Positions 1 through 12,000 of a stretch of DNA of 64,000 bases are shown here, in pieces. A program made the position numbers and the translations under genes. The notes beneath the pieces were generated by a model. The model worked only from the letters and a program-made list of their open reading frames with translations, was not told the origin of the DNA and did no database searches. Origin of the DNA: Agelaius tricolor (Eukaryota > Chordata > Aves > Passeriformes > Icteridae); contig JALJCS010000001.1 in NCBI GenBank assembly GCA_023055355.1, positions 81,384,881 to 81,448,880 on the forward strand, read 5' to 3'. Numbering within the stretch: position 1 is the stretch's first letter; every line of letters begins with the position of its first letter.

Positions 1-167
1 TTTGTATTGTTGTGGCACCTAAGAGTGATTGCTCTTGACTCCATTATGCTTCATTGCATGGAAAGAATGGCAACATGTTCTTCTCTAAGAGCTTGGTTGA
101 GAAGCCTGGAGAAATCAGAATAAAATGCTGATTGGAGAAACAAGGGAATGTCACAACTTACCCAGGC

Positions 168-253
168 TTAACTACTGTTTAGATTTTGGCTTCAAGGAAT
201 TTAATGAAGTAATTTTTGGATGCTTACTGGGAGACCCTTTAAACAGTAGTTAA
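168..253. repeat. 86-bp inverted-repeat element with TTAA ends
   Basis: A 14-base arm at 168-181 (TTAACTACTGTTTA) is repeated exactly as its reverse complement at 240-253, with a 58-base spacer. Both outer ends are TTAA. The unit could be a hairpin or a very short non-autonomous DNA element flanked by TTAA target sites, as in the piggyBac type. The terminal bases do not clearly match a piggyBac terminus that I know, so the class is open. The inverted repeat is seen directly; the transposon reading is inference. Confidence 0.5.
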
Positions 254-567
254 ACAGAAGTACAAATCAGGCATCAGAACACTTTCGTAATTCCATCACT
301 GAGATTCAGATTGTTTGTTTAACATGATTATAAGAACCACTTAATGCTTTCTGAAATCCATAGTATAGCAATGAAAAAAACAATTTAGAGGTGGTGCAGT
401 TGAATGCAAGAGAGTATTTTCATTGCTCACCTGTAGCTCTGTACCTCACTCTGTGTAGTCAACAGACAAAGGAGAGGTGCTCCAGGGAGGCAAGGTACCT
501 GTTGAATGTGTAAAACCAACCTGAAGTAGAAAGCATGAATAAGCCTTGTAAGAACTCATGCTAAAGG

Positions 568-588
568 ATATTGATATAATATCAATAT
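568..588. repeat. AT-rich near-perfect palindrome
   Basis: Two 10-base arms (ATATTGATAT and its reverse complement) flank a single central A. The following bases to about 625 repeat ATTGATT and ATTGATATT units, so this is an AT-rich low-complexity patch able to form a cruciform. No function is implied. Confidence 0.6.
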
Positions 589-3423
589 GATATATTGATT
601 ATTGATATTGATTATTATTAATATAATACTGAAATGTTCCACACATTTCTCTTTCAAATCCTTCTAGGAATATCCCACTAGAATATTTATAATATGTTCA
701 AGGATTTGAAAATAAAGCAATTTCTAAACCAAATTAGACTATTTTGTTTACCTGGAATATATATATATATTAAAGTGATTTAGCACATGATTTAGCAATC
801 ATCTTAGCAAGTATGTTATTGTACTCATCACTTCTGTTCATAGCTATTTTTTAGGTCGTATCTAGGGGCCTGCTTTCTGCTGTCTACTTTCAGACATCTA
901 TTTTGGCTGATTTAAATGTGAGGATGGAAAAAAACCCACTATAAAAATTCCTACAAATAAAGTCTTTTTTTGAAAAATGAGGTGTCATGTATAGTTTAAT
1001 TTAATCTTTGTGTGGTTTTCTTTGGCATGTTGCTCACACTTGGGATTCATATGGTGTATCACAGCAGTTCAGTTTACAAACCCACTTGTTGCTCTACAAA
1101 TGGTTATATAAATTCCAAGAAAATGCTGCAAAAGAGCAAGTTTGCAATCTTGAGAGAAGTAAGTGACAAATATGTTCTTCAGAAGAGATAAGGTTGAATT
1201 TCTGGAGCACATGCACTGTGAAAATATCTTAAACAGTAATTTTGGTAAATAATAGATTATCATTTTTCCTTCTGCCAATACTTTCTCATTTCACTTCTCT
1301 GTCTTTTGGTGTCCACCAGCACAAATATCAGGTCACAGTTCATGCATAAGGAAGATGTCCATATCTGAAATTCATATGTGTCCTGTCAGCTCTTTTTTCC
1401 ACCAAGAGCTTGAGAATCATATTGCATTGGAGACATGAGGGCTTGTTTTCATGAAGGTTTTTCAAGCCATTCCCCTTGAAATGTATAGCCTTTTGTATAT
1501 GAAAAAGGCAGTTTACACAGTTGTGTAGTAAAGACCGTATTTTCTTACATTTAGGAACAAAGACATGTCAGGCTTTATTGAGCACATCACTAACTATATA
1601 ACTAGCATTAAACACTCTATTTGCAACTGTTGCTGTGTATTTTGTGTGTGATTATCACCCCTAGATCTGCATCCTATAAAAAGATATTTCTGTTTGCTTA
1701 ATTATAAAGCTCTTTATGAACAGGCTCATCTGTAAATAGCTTGGTGCAGCTGAAATAGAAATATAATTATAATGAAGGCAGATGTTTCTGAGATACTTCT
1801 CATGAAACTTGTTCTGAATATACAAAGGAGGAATGCTCTTCTATCTGGTGGAGTGTTGGCCAAATGTGGTCTAATCATCCAAATATGAAGGGGGGTTCAC
1901 TTTGAGGGAAAAATCTGAATAATAATGACAACAGCAGTAACACCAACACTGCTAACAACAATATTAATAATATTTCCAAACCTATATACAACTGCCCTGT
2001 CCCTTGGTAAACATCTTTCTTCCTGAATCCTGAAGGGGCAAAGAAATAACTTATGCAATTTATTCTCTGTAGACTAGTTGCCAGAAAATACTGGACTGTT
2101 ATAGTACAATACTTTGTTAGATTGATGAAACTCTCATGGAGCCACAAAGTTTAGGGTCATTTGTATACAAATATAGCACTTCTGTCTGCTTTGCTGTCTC
2201 TGCATGGGCTCTTGGATTGTTTAAATCCTGTCAGTAATGTTTAAATCCTCTCATCCAATAATGAGACAATTTTTAAAAATTATTATTTTGACATCCAAGG
2301 ACTTATAAAACTACTGAATCCTATTTCCCATGGAAATTCTATTTCCAAATCTTTAAAAAATGTCACCTTTCAGTCAAACCCCAATCTTCCTTCCCCCTCC
2401 CTCTCTTCCTTCACTAACAATAAATGCTTGTGCTATGACAGCTGGCTGGGAGCTGTTGATCCAAGCCTGCAGTCCTCACTTCAGTGGAGCTGCCATCCTG
2501 ATCAGCTCCCATTTGTTCCATCTTCAGTGACTCACCAGCAGGGCCAGTCACTGTCCCAGTCATCTTATGATCAGGGTGCCCAGGCAGCTACAGCCATCTG
2601 GCAGGCTTGTGGGTTGGAAACAGCCAGTTTAGCCCACGATGAACTGCTACAAACTCAGCTATGCTGTGGAATAGCACCTTCCAGCCCAGGACAGTCTTGT
2701 TGTGCTCACAGCATGTACATGGGAGTTATTGGTTAGCACTGCTGCTCTGCTCATCTTCCTCTTCCTCATCTCAGACTGCATGACTGAATAATGAAGTATG
2801 GAACTGGGCTGCCTCTTAAAGTAAGAGAGGTGAGTGTGAAGCAGAAAACACTTATGGATGATTTGAACTGAGCCAGTAGCATCCTGATATCTCTGTTGTG
2901 GATATTTTTCAAACATAAACATGAGCGTCTGACTAAAGTTTACAGAAATGGAATATGAGCATTTGTACCATGAGACATCAGGGATTTGATTTAAAAGTAA
3001 AGCAGTGATTTTAAAGGGTTGTGTATCAAATTTTGAATGTAACTTTGGGTAGCCTGTAGTAATTCCTTTTACTTCCTCACTTGGGTGGCAAACTTAAGGC
3101 AGCCTCACCTGGATGAACAGAATTGGAGAATATATCTCCTCTGCAGGAAATATATCCTTAAGCATAATAGAGCAGAATCCATTGCAGAGCAACTCCTTTT
3201 GAAATGAAATATATATACTTCCTGCTCTCATTTGTGAACAACTTTACTGTGTCAATGTTAACTAGACCTACCATGCCAGAACCTGGCTGGTGTGGTTCTC
3301 TTTCAATGGTCCATTGGTACTGCTCCAGATTTTGGGAGAAGCTTTCACTAATAATATATATCAAGCATATTTCAGTTTAAGAACACATCACAGTTGTCAT
3401 TTCAAAAGTTGGATCCCAGGTCA

Positions 3424-3439
3424 CTCCTTTGCAAAGGAG
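3424..3439. repeat. 16-bp perfect palindrome
   Basis: The sequence CTCCTTTGCAAAGGAG reads identically on both strands. The centre TTTGCAAA resembles a C/EBP-type or octamer-like dyad, but a single site in non-coding DNA gives no functional proof. Confidence 0.6.
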
Positions 3440-4588
3440 GAGCAAACCCTGGGGAGAGATTCCTTGCCTGGTTGGATAATTCTGCTCTCTATTTCTGATA
3501 TTCTTAATGGAGAAACAACAAAATATCAGGGAAGTGCATTATCAGTGTAAGTGCATCACTTCCATTAACAGTAAAAACCATTACATATGTGCTCAGGATG
3601 AGAATGAACCTCTCTGACTGTACATACTTGTGCCTGAGGCCAGGCTGTGGGGCCCAACAAAACAGGCTGGCTTTCTGGTCTCTTCTGACCCCAAGGGATT
3701 CTGTGTAACTAGTCTACACATATGGGATAGAAAAAGACAGAAAGGAAAGGTGTTGCATTTATCTAGAAAAGAAGTATTCAGTAGTAACTCAAATGTAGGA
3801 ATTGAGATTAAAATTAATGGAGTACCTGATGCTACAAAACACATTCTATTAATGAAATGAACAATTATTTTCAATTTAATGCAGAACAAATGCATTAAGA
3901 AAGGTGATGATGAATATTTGTGCATTAGGAATAATACATGCTGTGATAGGAAGAAAATGACTCAATTGTTTCTTTTATGAATGGGAAACTGAGGCATAGA
4001 GATATGATTTACTAGAGATTTCTCTTTTTCTCTTGTACACACACAAAGGAAAATGAGTGGGTTTTTTTGACTCTTGTGCAAATATTAATTTTTCTGTATT
4101 TGTTCCAAATTTGTGAACTGCTCTTATCCTCAGACTCCTATATATAAAAAACTGCCATCCATGGAACTGCTGCTAATAGAAACTATCAAGTCTGAGGCAG
4201 ACATTTAACCTGCCAGCTGTGAGTGTGCATCTCCTTTGCATCTCCACCCTCACCTTTTGCCTGCTCTTCATTGTCCTTGTCAGACATTTTCTTCTGAGAA
4301 CTTCTACTGGAAATCATGTCCCTATACAATGAAGATGTTAAAATGCTACTCTGACTACTAACTGAAAGAAACCATTTAATGACTAACCCTTGTCCTTATT
4401 AGGGAATAAGGCAAAAAGCATTCCATTTGAATTTGGCACAGAGGAAAAGTATCTGAAAGTATCTTTCCCTGAAAAAGAAAGGTTACCTGTTTTTCACATT
4501 TCCCTATAGTTGCCTCTCTAAATTGACACTGAGGCATTCTATCTTTATTAGCTTGTTCACTTTTGTTCACTTCTTGTTCACAATTATA

Positions 4589-4739
4589 TCATTAATATAA
4601 TTTGTTTTAGAATATCTTGTTAGTGAAAAAAATGCAAATACAAAAAACCTTGTTAAAGTTATTTTGTACTTTGCTACAAATTCAGAATTATAGGGCAACA
4701 AATTAGTTTGTCAATTTTGAAGAAAACATAAGTGCGTCT
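4589..4739. repeat. Copy 1 of a 151-bp direct duplication
   Basis: This segment recurs at 6217-6367 with a constant offset of 1628 bases, no gaps and four mismatches, about 97 percent identity. All four differences are transitions in which copy 1 has G or C and copy 2 has A or T; one of them (4735) is a CpG in this copy. The 5' neighbour holds three spaced copies of GTTCAC at 4555-4581. There is no coding frame. It is either a recent local duplication or two copies of an unrecognised short interspersed element. Confidence 0.9.
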
Positions 4740-6216
4740 GACTTAAAATATCTTGCTGTCATTTTTGTTTTCCAGTTTCCTGTTTTGTTTTTTTGCCTTT
4801 GTCATACTGATGACTGTACAGAAATGGAAGCATTTCAGAAATATCTGTCATGAGATTAACACCACAGTTTTGCAAATGTGTGGAATCAGAAGATACAATT
4901 ACTCTTAGTGATTCTGAGATAAATTTATTCTTATTTCTTTCCAGTATGTACAGAGGGGCATGAAGACATGGGTTTTAGATTAAATTCTCATTTAAAAGAA
5001 ATCATAAATGGTCTTTTACCACTTATAGGGACTGCTGTGCAGTGTCATTAGCAAATCTGTGTGCTTAAGAATAAATTTTAAAAAAATATTTTTGAAAATA
5101 AAAAAATAAATAAAAAATAGAAAAGAATAAAAACAGAATCTCTTCAAAATGCTGAAAGGTTACATTGTATTATCTCTGTATGATAGAAAATCAGTTTTTC
5201 AGATCTATAAGTTCCTCATGTCTAGAACTACTTAAAGTGATGATTATTTCAGGCATCAGTTTCTCAGTTGACTCCATGTAGCCAAATCTATGATCTCTAT
5301 AAAATCTAGAGGATAGCATAGACATGCTTGTAAGACTATGCATTGATCCATTATTCCTTCATCTAAACTGGTGTTCCCGATACCTGTAGCTACTATTGTG
5401 GCCAATCCATTGCAATGAATCATCACATCCCCAGCTGGGAATACCACAGCTGGTGTTTGTTGAACCAATGTGTGGTTAAGGGTCATGAAATGGATGTGAA
5501 ATAAGAGGAAACGTGGTAGGACAGCCAATGGAACTACCAAAGCACCTTTAACAGTGCATATGGGGCAACAGGGAAATTGCGCGTAGAGGTGGAATAGGCC
5601 ACTACTGAAAAGCTGAAGATATTATTATATTGACTGCTATTTACCTTGGTATGGCTGACTTGGACAGATATTGAAGCACAGATCCTTCCTCCATATACTC
5701 AATAGAGATTATTTGAGTTAGAGGAGTGATGATCAGAGTTACACATTTTGTCTTGTTTTGTTTTTTCCCTTCTCCTTCTAAATAAATAATTGAATCTTTT
5801 AGAGGAAGACCATAACAACTGGTATATAGAGAATTCTTTAGCAATTCTGGAGAAAACTATTCAAGTGAAATAGTATCAAACTGTGACTTGTGATCCCTTT
5901 AATGTATATTCAAGAGATACCAAAATCATGTAAACAATGAGCTTATTCCCCTAATGTGTTTAAAAGTTTTGTTTGAAAAAATCAATGATTGTTTTCTTGA
6001 CTTATAACAATCTGTGTACAAACAAAATTCTGTATCCCAATATTAAGTTGTGAGGACTGCTGAATTCCCTTTATGCTGGTATTTCTTTGGATCAGTTTTA
6101 CAATGTGAAGTTGAAAGAAGTTAAGATTTTGACTATGCTGTTAGAATGGGATAAAGATATCTGAGGCCTAGGTTTGGTGGTCAGCTGTTAAGGGAGCTTC
6201 AGTTTTCTGTGCAGTT
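4740..6216. other. Spacer between the two 151-bp copies
   Basis: This is AT-rich sequence with an A-rich low-complexity run at about 5086-5130. I see no retroelement coding sequence, primer-binding site or polypurine tract that would make the flanking duplicates LTRs. The longest open frame, 94 codons on the minus strand at 5256-5540, has no family that I recognise. Confidence 0.6.
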
Positions 6217-6367
6217 TCATTAATATAATTTGTTTTAGAATATCTTGTTAGTGAAAAAAATACAAATACAAAAAACCTTGTTAAAGTTATTTTGTACTTT
6301 GCTACAAATTCAGAATTATAGGGCAACAAATTAATTTGTCAATTTTGAAGAAAACATAAGTGTGTTT
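6217..6367. repeat. Copy 2 of a 151-bp direct duplication
   Basis: This is the partner of 4589-4739 and differs from it by four transitions. The 3' edge runs straight into a local tandem repeat of about 26 bases (6373-6424) in which GGATATTGATT occurs twice. The flanks of the two copies differ, so the duplicated unit ends sharply on both sides. No TG...CA termini are present, so a pair of LTRs is unlikely. Confidence 0.9.
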
Positions 6368-6372
6368 CCATA

Positions 6373-6424
6373 AAGTAAAATTTAAAGGATATTGATTAAA
6401 AGTAAATTTTAAGGATATTGATTG
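6373..6424. repeat. Two-copy tandem repeat, unit about 26 bp
   Basis: The core GGATATTGATT occurs at 6387 and again at 6413, each preceded by a variant of GTAAAATTTAA. It lies directly next to copy 2 of the 151-bp duplication. Confidence 0.65.
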
Positions 6425-6783
6425 CATTATACTATGTTCATTATTAAATTTCATTTATTTATGTGTGTAGTCTACATAATCTTCTAATAACAACATTTTA
6501 TATTGGGTATATAACATGCAATAATATAATATTGATATGTTGTATTCAAAATAGTATGTATTATAGCATGTAACTTTATAATATTCCAGATGCTGATAAA
6601 TCTACATTAAGTCAGGATTTTCTACCACTGTAAATCTACTGCAGCAGGAATTTTTTTCTGAAATCTGCCCAAAAAGTTATATCCTGTAAAGAATCTGTGA
6701 GCTATAATAGTAAATTTTTGCACTTGTAGGACACTTCAAGGAGATAGGATCTGGACCACAGCCTTCAGTGGTAATGGGCAGAG

Positions 6784-7060
6784 CAGCTGGGAAGGGACAA
6801 ATCAAAGAGGTTTTACAGTGTGGGATCAGGAGGATTGCAACAGCTGGGGAGGGTCAGGCAGGTTATGACATTTGGGGGAACTGTTGGGTAGGGAGCTCTT
6901 CGCTGAGGAAGGATGAGAGTTATGGCAGCTGGAACTGAGCTGGTGGAGACTTACGATCAGGAGGAACTGGGAACAGTATAGCATCTGGAAGCTGATCAGG
7001 CAAGGGGCTCATATTATCCAGGGGATCAGGAAGTACACAACAGCTGGGAAGGGTCAAACA
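6784..7060. repeat. Diverged purine-rich short-repeat patch
   Basis: The motif CAGCTGG recurs at 6784, 6841, 6926 and 7041, and GATCAG at 6824, 6955, 6994 and 7024. The best pair of longer units, 6822-6860 and 7022-7060, aligns without gaps over 39 bases with about 8 mismatches. The spacing is irregular, as expected for an old decayed tandem repeat. The patch is richer in GC and purines than its flanks. Confidence 0.5.
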
Positions 7061-8940
7061 AATACCCAACACACATGGAATTGAACAGCAGGGCCTGGTG
7101 CCACATACGGCTTCTCACATTCCTTTTTTATGTATTGCCGCTCTCTACCTTTCTGTAAATTTCTCTTAACTCATGTTCAAAATGTGTCTTTGAGGAAAAA
7201 CAAAGAGGAAAAAGTAAATAATATGAAATTCTACTAGGGAAAAAAAATGTGGATAGACCTTCTCAGACAAAAGGTGTCCAGCCAAAGCCCATGTAATTGT
7301 AACTATTGGCTAGTAAAATATTTTCTTCTTCAACCCTCTTGCACCCACTGCCCTACCATGTGAAGATTTTTTAAACCTTTTTTCCAGGAGCTCAATTAGC
7401 CAAAGGAGTTTAACTTTTTCCTCCAGTGGGAGCTCAACATATGGAAGCTCAATTTTTTGTGATACTGCCCAGCAATACTGAGGGAATTTCATGACAGATG
7501 ACCCTGGTGCAGGAAGAACAAGCTTCATGTGTCTTGCTTGGCATACACCACTCTGGCTGAACTGGTCTGTTTCTCAAAAATTTGTTTATTTAGTGCTTTC
7601 CTGGTCTCAGATGTTGCACTATTAGATAATGCAGGTATAATTGCACATTTGACATTTTTTTCCTAAAGTTTCTACTTCCTATCTGAGGTTTATTATTTCT
7701 GTCCTCCATGTATGTTGTTGCTGTCCTTTTTTGTTTTGATTATTTTTTTCAATTAATTTTAAAAGTGAGATATTTATGATGCAATACTATCACATTCCCT
7801 GTAGGTTTCCTTTCCTCTTTTTATCATTTCTCTCTGACCTTTGCTGACACTCCTAGAAGACCAGCCTTTTTCATTACCTCTTTGCATCTGCACCTTCTTA
7901 CACCTGCACCCAAATATTTTGTTTCATGCTGCATTTTGATTGTAAGCTCATTTTGCAGAGATTATTTTTTAATTCATATTTAGCTAAGTACCTAGCATGA
8001 TGCAGTCCTTCACAGTCAGTCTAGCAGGTACTAAAAAGAATAATAAATTATAGTAATAAGTTCTTTGAAAGCCCTGATTCTTTGCAAATCTTTGACAAAT
8101 TGGGAAATTATGTCATATTTACTAGGCAGTTGTGATAAATACGCACAGGGTGGATGGTAAATTGTTGTTTTACCTCTACAAAAATCCGTAGTATTCTCTT
8201 GTGTTTTCCATAGCTGCTCATATGATTTCTTTTCTTCTATAGGCTCTTATTGCTTTCCAGACATGCTGTGCCTTGTCTTTGCCAATTGTTGCCATCTGTC
8301 CTGATGACATTGTGATGGAGGTTGAGTGTGTTGCTGAGCTTCTTAATAATGTCACAGTGTCATTTTGCGTTACTTCTGTCACTCTGCTGCTGTTATGCTA
8401 ACTTGTCTTCCTTCATCTTTTCTTTCACACAACTCTTATACTCAATGCAGTCTAAAAAATGCCCTCTGGATATACGTTCTTCTCTTCTTTCCACCACATC
8501 CAATATCTCATATGTTCTCTACAGCTGCTTTCTGTGTTCTCTATTTATTCCAATCATATTCTATATGGTAGAAAGTGCTGCTTGTAGGACAGATTTTTTT
8601 AATTTCCTCTTGGCATTCAGTAACACCCTATTAAGTGGCTGTGTTTACACTGCAGTTGTCAATGATCTTTTCCGGGTCCTCTGCTCATTAAGCAATAAAT
8701 TCAACTTTCCTGGCTAGCAGTGTTTTGAACATTTCATGTGGCAATATGGAGCCAGTCCCACAGGGAATGGTTTCCTCTTACCAGACTGCTCCCTCCACGT
8801 GCTGTACTCCCTGTTGGGTTTATCTAACTATGTCATCTCTAGGAAGGATACTTGAAGCAAGCTGTTGCCTCTTTCTTAGTCGCATGCAGGTTGCCAGGGA
8901 GCCTGGGGGACCCACCATCTGACATTATAGCACTCGGCTT
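7061..8940. other. Unique non-coding sequence, pyrimidine-biased
   Basis: The plus strand is pyrimidine-rich from about 8200 to 8720, which explains an open plus frame of 131 codons there (8322-8717) with leucine-, serine- and phenylalanine-rich, hydrophobic translation. I recognise no protein family and treat it as chance. No RNA gene or transposon was recognised. Confidence 0.6.
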
Positions 8941-8950
8941 CTAACGGAAT

Positions 8951-9031
8951 ATGTCTGAGAATCCCACTGAAGCGTGGGATGATAAGTTCCCGCTTTCTTT
9001 TTTGGAGAATTACTTCTCATCCACAATCAAG
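8951..9031 (+). other. Candidate short first coding exon (speculative)
   Basis: An ATG at 8951 has A at -3 and an in-frame TAA just upstream (8942-8944). It opens a frame of 27 codons ending AAG at 9031, followed directly by GTAATA, an acceptable splice donor. The peptide begins MSENPTEAWDDKF. The short stretch around it has several CpGs, unusual for this window. If no splice occurs, the frame runs on to about 50 codons. I do not recognise the peptide. It could equally be a conserved non-coding element or chance. Confidence 0.2.
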
Positions 9032-12000
9032 GTAATAAAATATTTCTGCCAACCTGTTATTGTGTTGGCATTCAGATTTCTATCCTTCACTGAAGAATTA
9101 TAAAAATAGAAATAGTTTTTCAAGGGCATCTCATAAGTGACTTTGTTTCACATTTGATTCCAAGATTGCAAAATGAGAAAAGCCCCATTGATCTGAGTCA
9201 TAGAGATGGCACAACAAAAGCAGTAATTACTTGGGCTTTCCTTTGCTGCTTCTGTATTCTGCTTCAACTTGGACACAGGTAGATCACACCCAGGAGTGAA
9301 AAAATAATTCATTGCACAATCTGGTGCTTAACCTGCCTACTAAGACTGAGAAAGAGGGTGCCAATTAGTGCCAGCTGTAACAGTGCATGGGAGATGTGGA
9401 CCATCCACCAGGAGTTGGACCATGATCACAGTTCATTTCAAAAAGGACACTGAGCAGTCTTCAGAATGTTAATAATTTTCAACCACTCCTGAATTGGGAT
9501 AGATTCAGACTTAATTTAACAGAACAGACACTCTAAAGAGTACTGAGGGTTAACACTGGGCAGAGAATGACATCAGAGAGGTAACATGGAAACAAATATA
9601 GGGGCAGAAAAACATAAGAAATCTATAATCTTATTTAAAATAAAGAAAGAAAAAGAGAAAAGAAAAAGAGAAGCTTGACCCACAAAGAGCCTAACAAAAA
9701 AGAGGGAATGAACTTGCAGTCATGTTGGAAGGGCAGAAAACAACAAGTTATGTTATTTCTTGATATCCTGGAAGGGGAACTGAGATCATGCAGATAGCAC
9801 AAAGTACCATCATACAAAGTACAGTGTTGTAATAGTATGATACAAACCCCAGAGCTCAAGCACAGCACTGAAGGATATGCATTATTAATGGTTTATATCA
9901 CCAAGTTCCCTCCCTTGTACTCTTCTCTGTGCTGACTCTAGTTTCCACTCCTGTAACAGGCTGATGCCTTCTATTCTCTACCTTATTCTATTAATCTACA
10001 TGCCAACTTAATTTTGTTCTTTCTTCCTTTGTAGTCTTTTTCTCTGCACCATCACTGACATTAACTTTCATACTCATGACAAACCTAAGGCCTCAAATAT
10101 TTGCTGCTTCTTTCAGCTCTTTGTTCCACCCCCAGCTTTGGTACAACTCTCCCACATGTCAAAGAGCTGTTTGCATAACTCAGTCTTCAAGTGATGTTCC
10201 CTTTTTGGCTTCTGGTCATGTACAAGGGGCTATTTCAACATTCATTGACTTTGACCCTCTCCTGGTCTTACCTCAGCATGACTTTGCCAGCTTTCCACTT
10301 GGTTAATATAAGTGTGCCTGTCATCATTTCCAGTGCCATCAGTATTGTTGCCCTCTCTTCTGCTTTCAACAAAATCTAAGTGCAGATCTGTTAGCTTGCT
10401 ATAGGTAAAGTAAGTTAGGAAGCATGAATTATGAACTGCTCAAGAAATAGCAGCTGTTGAGCTTGTGTGCACAGCGAGGTTTGTTTGCTGCTGATCAATA
10501 AAAATCAGAGTCAGTAGCTATGCTACCAGAGAGACCATCTGTGGCTAGAGAGCCAGAAGCTTGCTGACCAGGATAGACACTGCTGGCTCAAAGGAGGACA
10601 GGGACAGGTTATATTCACAGAACCACCATAAGAGGGGCATATTTAACTATCAGCAAGTGCTAGAGGGAAATCTGTGTGCAAAAGCACATTACTGCCCTGA
10701 ACTTCCTCTGGGAGGAAGGGTCTACAAATCGACAGAAAAGAACTAGGATGTCCCTTTGCTGTTAGTGTAATAAAGTAGCTTGGCTAAAAAAATAGGAATT
10801 TTTACTAAAAAAATTTGGTACCAAGTGATCAGATAGGAGTAGAGGGACAGAAATTTCTCCCTTCTCTTCAAGAAACAAAGGTAGGGATGGTTCCTCTCCT
10901 ATTCTTGTGAACCTTGTGCTAATATTTCCTAATAAAAAAAATTAACTTGTGTCCTCATTTCCTTTTCCAGTTGCTGCACTGCTTTATACTTCACTCCTGT
11001 GTATGCTGGGTCCTGTCACTCCATTTTTGTTCCCCAAGTGTGGAATCCTTAGGATCTTTCCCACTCAGGGAATTCCCCAGAGCCCTCCTTGGAGAGTCTT
11101 ACCATAGAGTTCTCCCCCACCTGGGTGTGCAGAAAAGACTTCCCCACGGAGTCTTGCACAACACTGATCCATCACAGTTCCTTTCCCCATATATCCAAAC
11201 TTCCTCTGGTTTCTTCTTCCCCTGTCTCCTCATTGGTCATGGTTCTCCTGGTGGCTGGCCCCTTCTTCCCCAAAAGCCAATGCCCTTTGCCCTGCCCCTT
11301 GGTACTGCTCCCATATCTGGCTCTACTTAAACCTCATGCAGGGTACATGGTTTGTCTTTTGTTTCTGGCTCCCTTTTGGTGTGTTGAAATAAGTCACTGG
11401 AACTGACCACATAAAAAAGGCCCTTCTGCCTCTCTTCACTGAGCTAGCCATGGTGAGTGTGGCGTGTTGACTGCCTTGCCTGAATGTTTACCCAAGTGGC
11501 TTTTCCACAGGATATGCTTATTTGGAAATAGGTAGCAGCAACCACCATCTAAACCCCCATGCTGCTGCATCCAAGCCCAGCACAGACCGAGCTCATTCAG
11601 CTGAAATTACTCTTGCAAAATTTCAAATGCCTTCTTGTTAGCCAAATCTCATACTCAATACTCTGTGCTGTCAATTTTTATCAGATGTCATGGATATATC
11701 AAGTATGCTCATCTTAAAATTTTATCATCCACTGGCTTTTGAGGTGTCAACATATATTGGTTTTCCCTCTTCCATTTCTAATAGATCCTCAAGTCTTTTC
11801 TTTTATAGTTTCTTGTTACTGATTATCTATTAATAAGACTTTTTTTCTTATTCTTCTTTCCTTGTGTGTTGTATCTCTGAATAACATATGCAAAATCAAC
11901 TACTGTTTCTTTTCAGATGACTCACAGACAGAGCTCTCCTTCAGATTTCTCTCCTGTTCTTCAGACGGAAGAAAAACTCAACTGTTATGCTATATTTTTT

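Larger units (their letters stand above)
1..4560. other. Unique AT-rich non-coding sequence
   Basis: Apart from the small inverted repeats listed separately (168-253, 568-588, 3424-3439), I recognise nothing here. Open frames are at most 110 codons on either strand, overlap one another in different frames, and show no domain that I recognise. An AT dinucleotide run lies at about 757-770. A strong pyrimidine tract ending in CAG precedes a possible tiny exon at 2775-2829, discussed as a finding. Confidence 0.7.

Noticed and set aside
4589..6367. The 151-bp duplicates as a pair of LTRs around a small retroelement
   Set aside because: No TG...CA termini, no polypurine tract or primer site, and no retroelement coding sequence in the 1.48-kb spacer.
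8322..8717. Plus-strand open frame of 131 codons with hydrophobic stretches
   Set aside because: It lies in pyrimidine-rich DNA, has no recognised family or domain, and its length is within chance expectation for the window.
10947..11330. Plus-strand open frame of 127 codons after a splice-acceptor-like tract
   Set aside because: The codon content follows local C/T richness, another frame is open over the same bases, and no donor or family was recognised.
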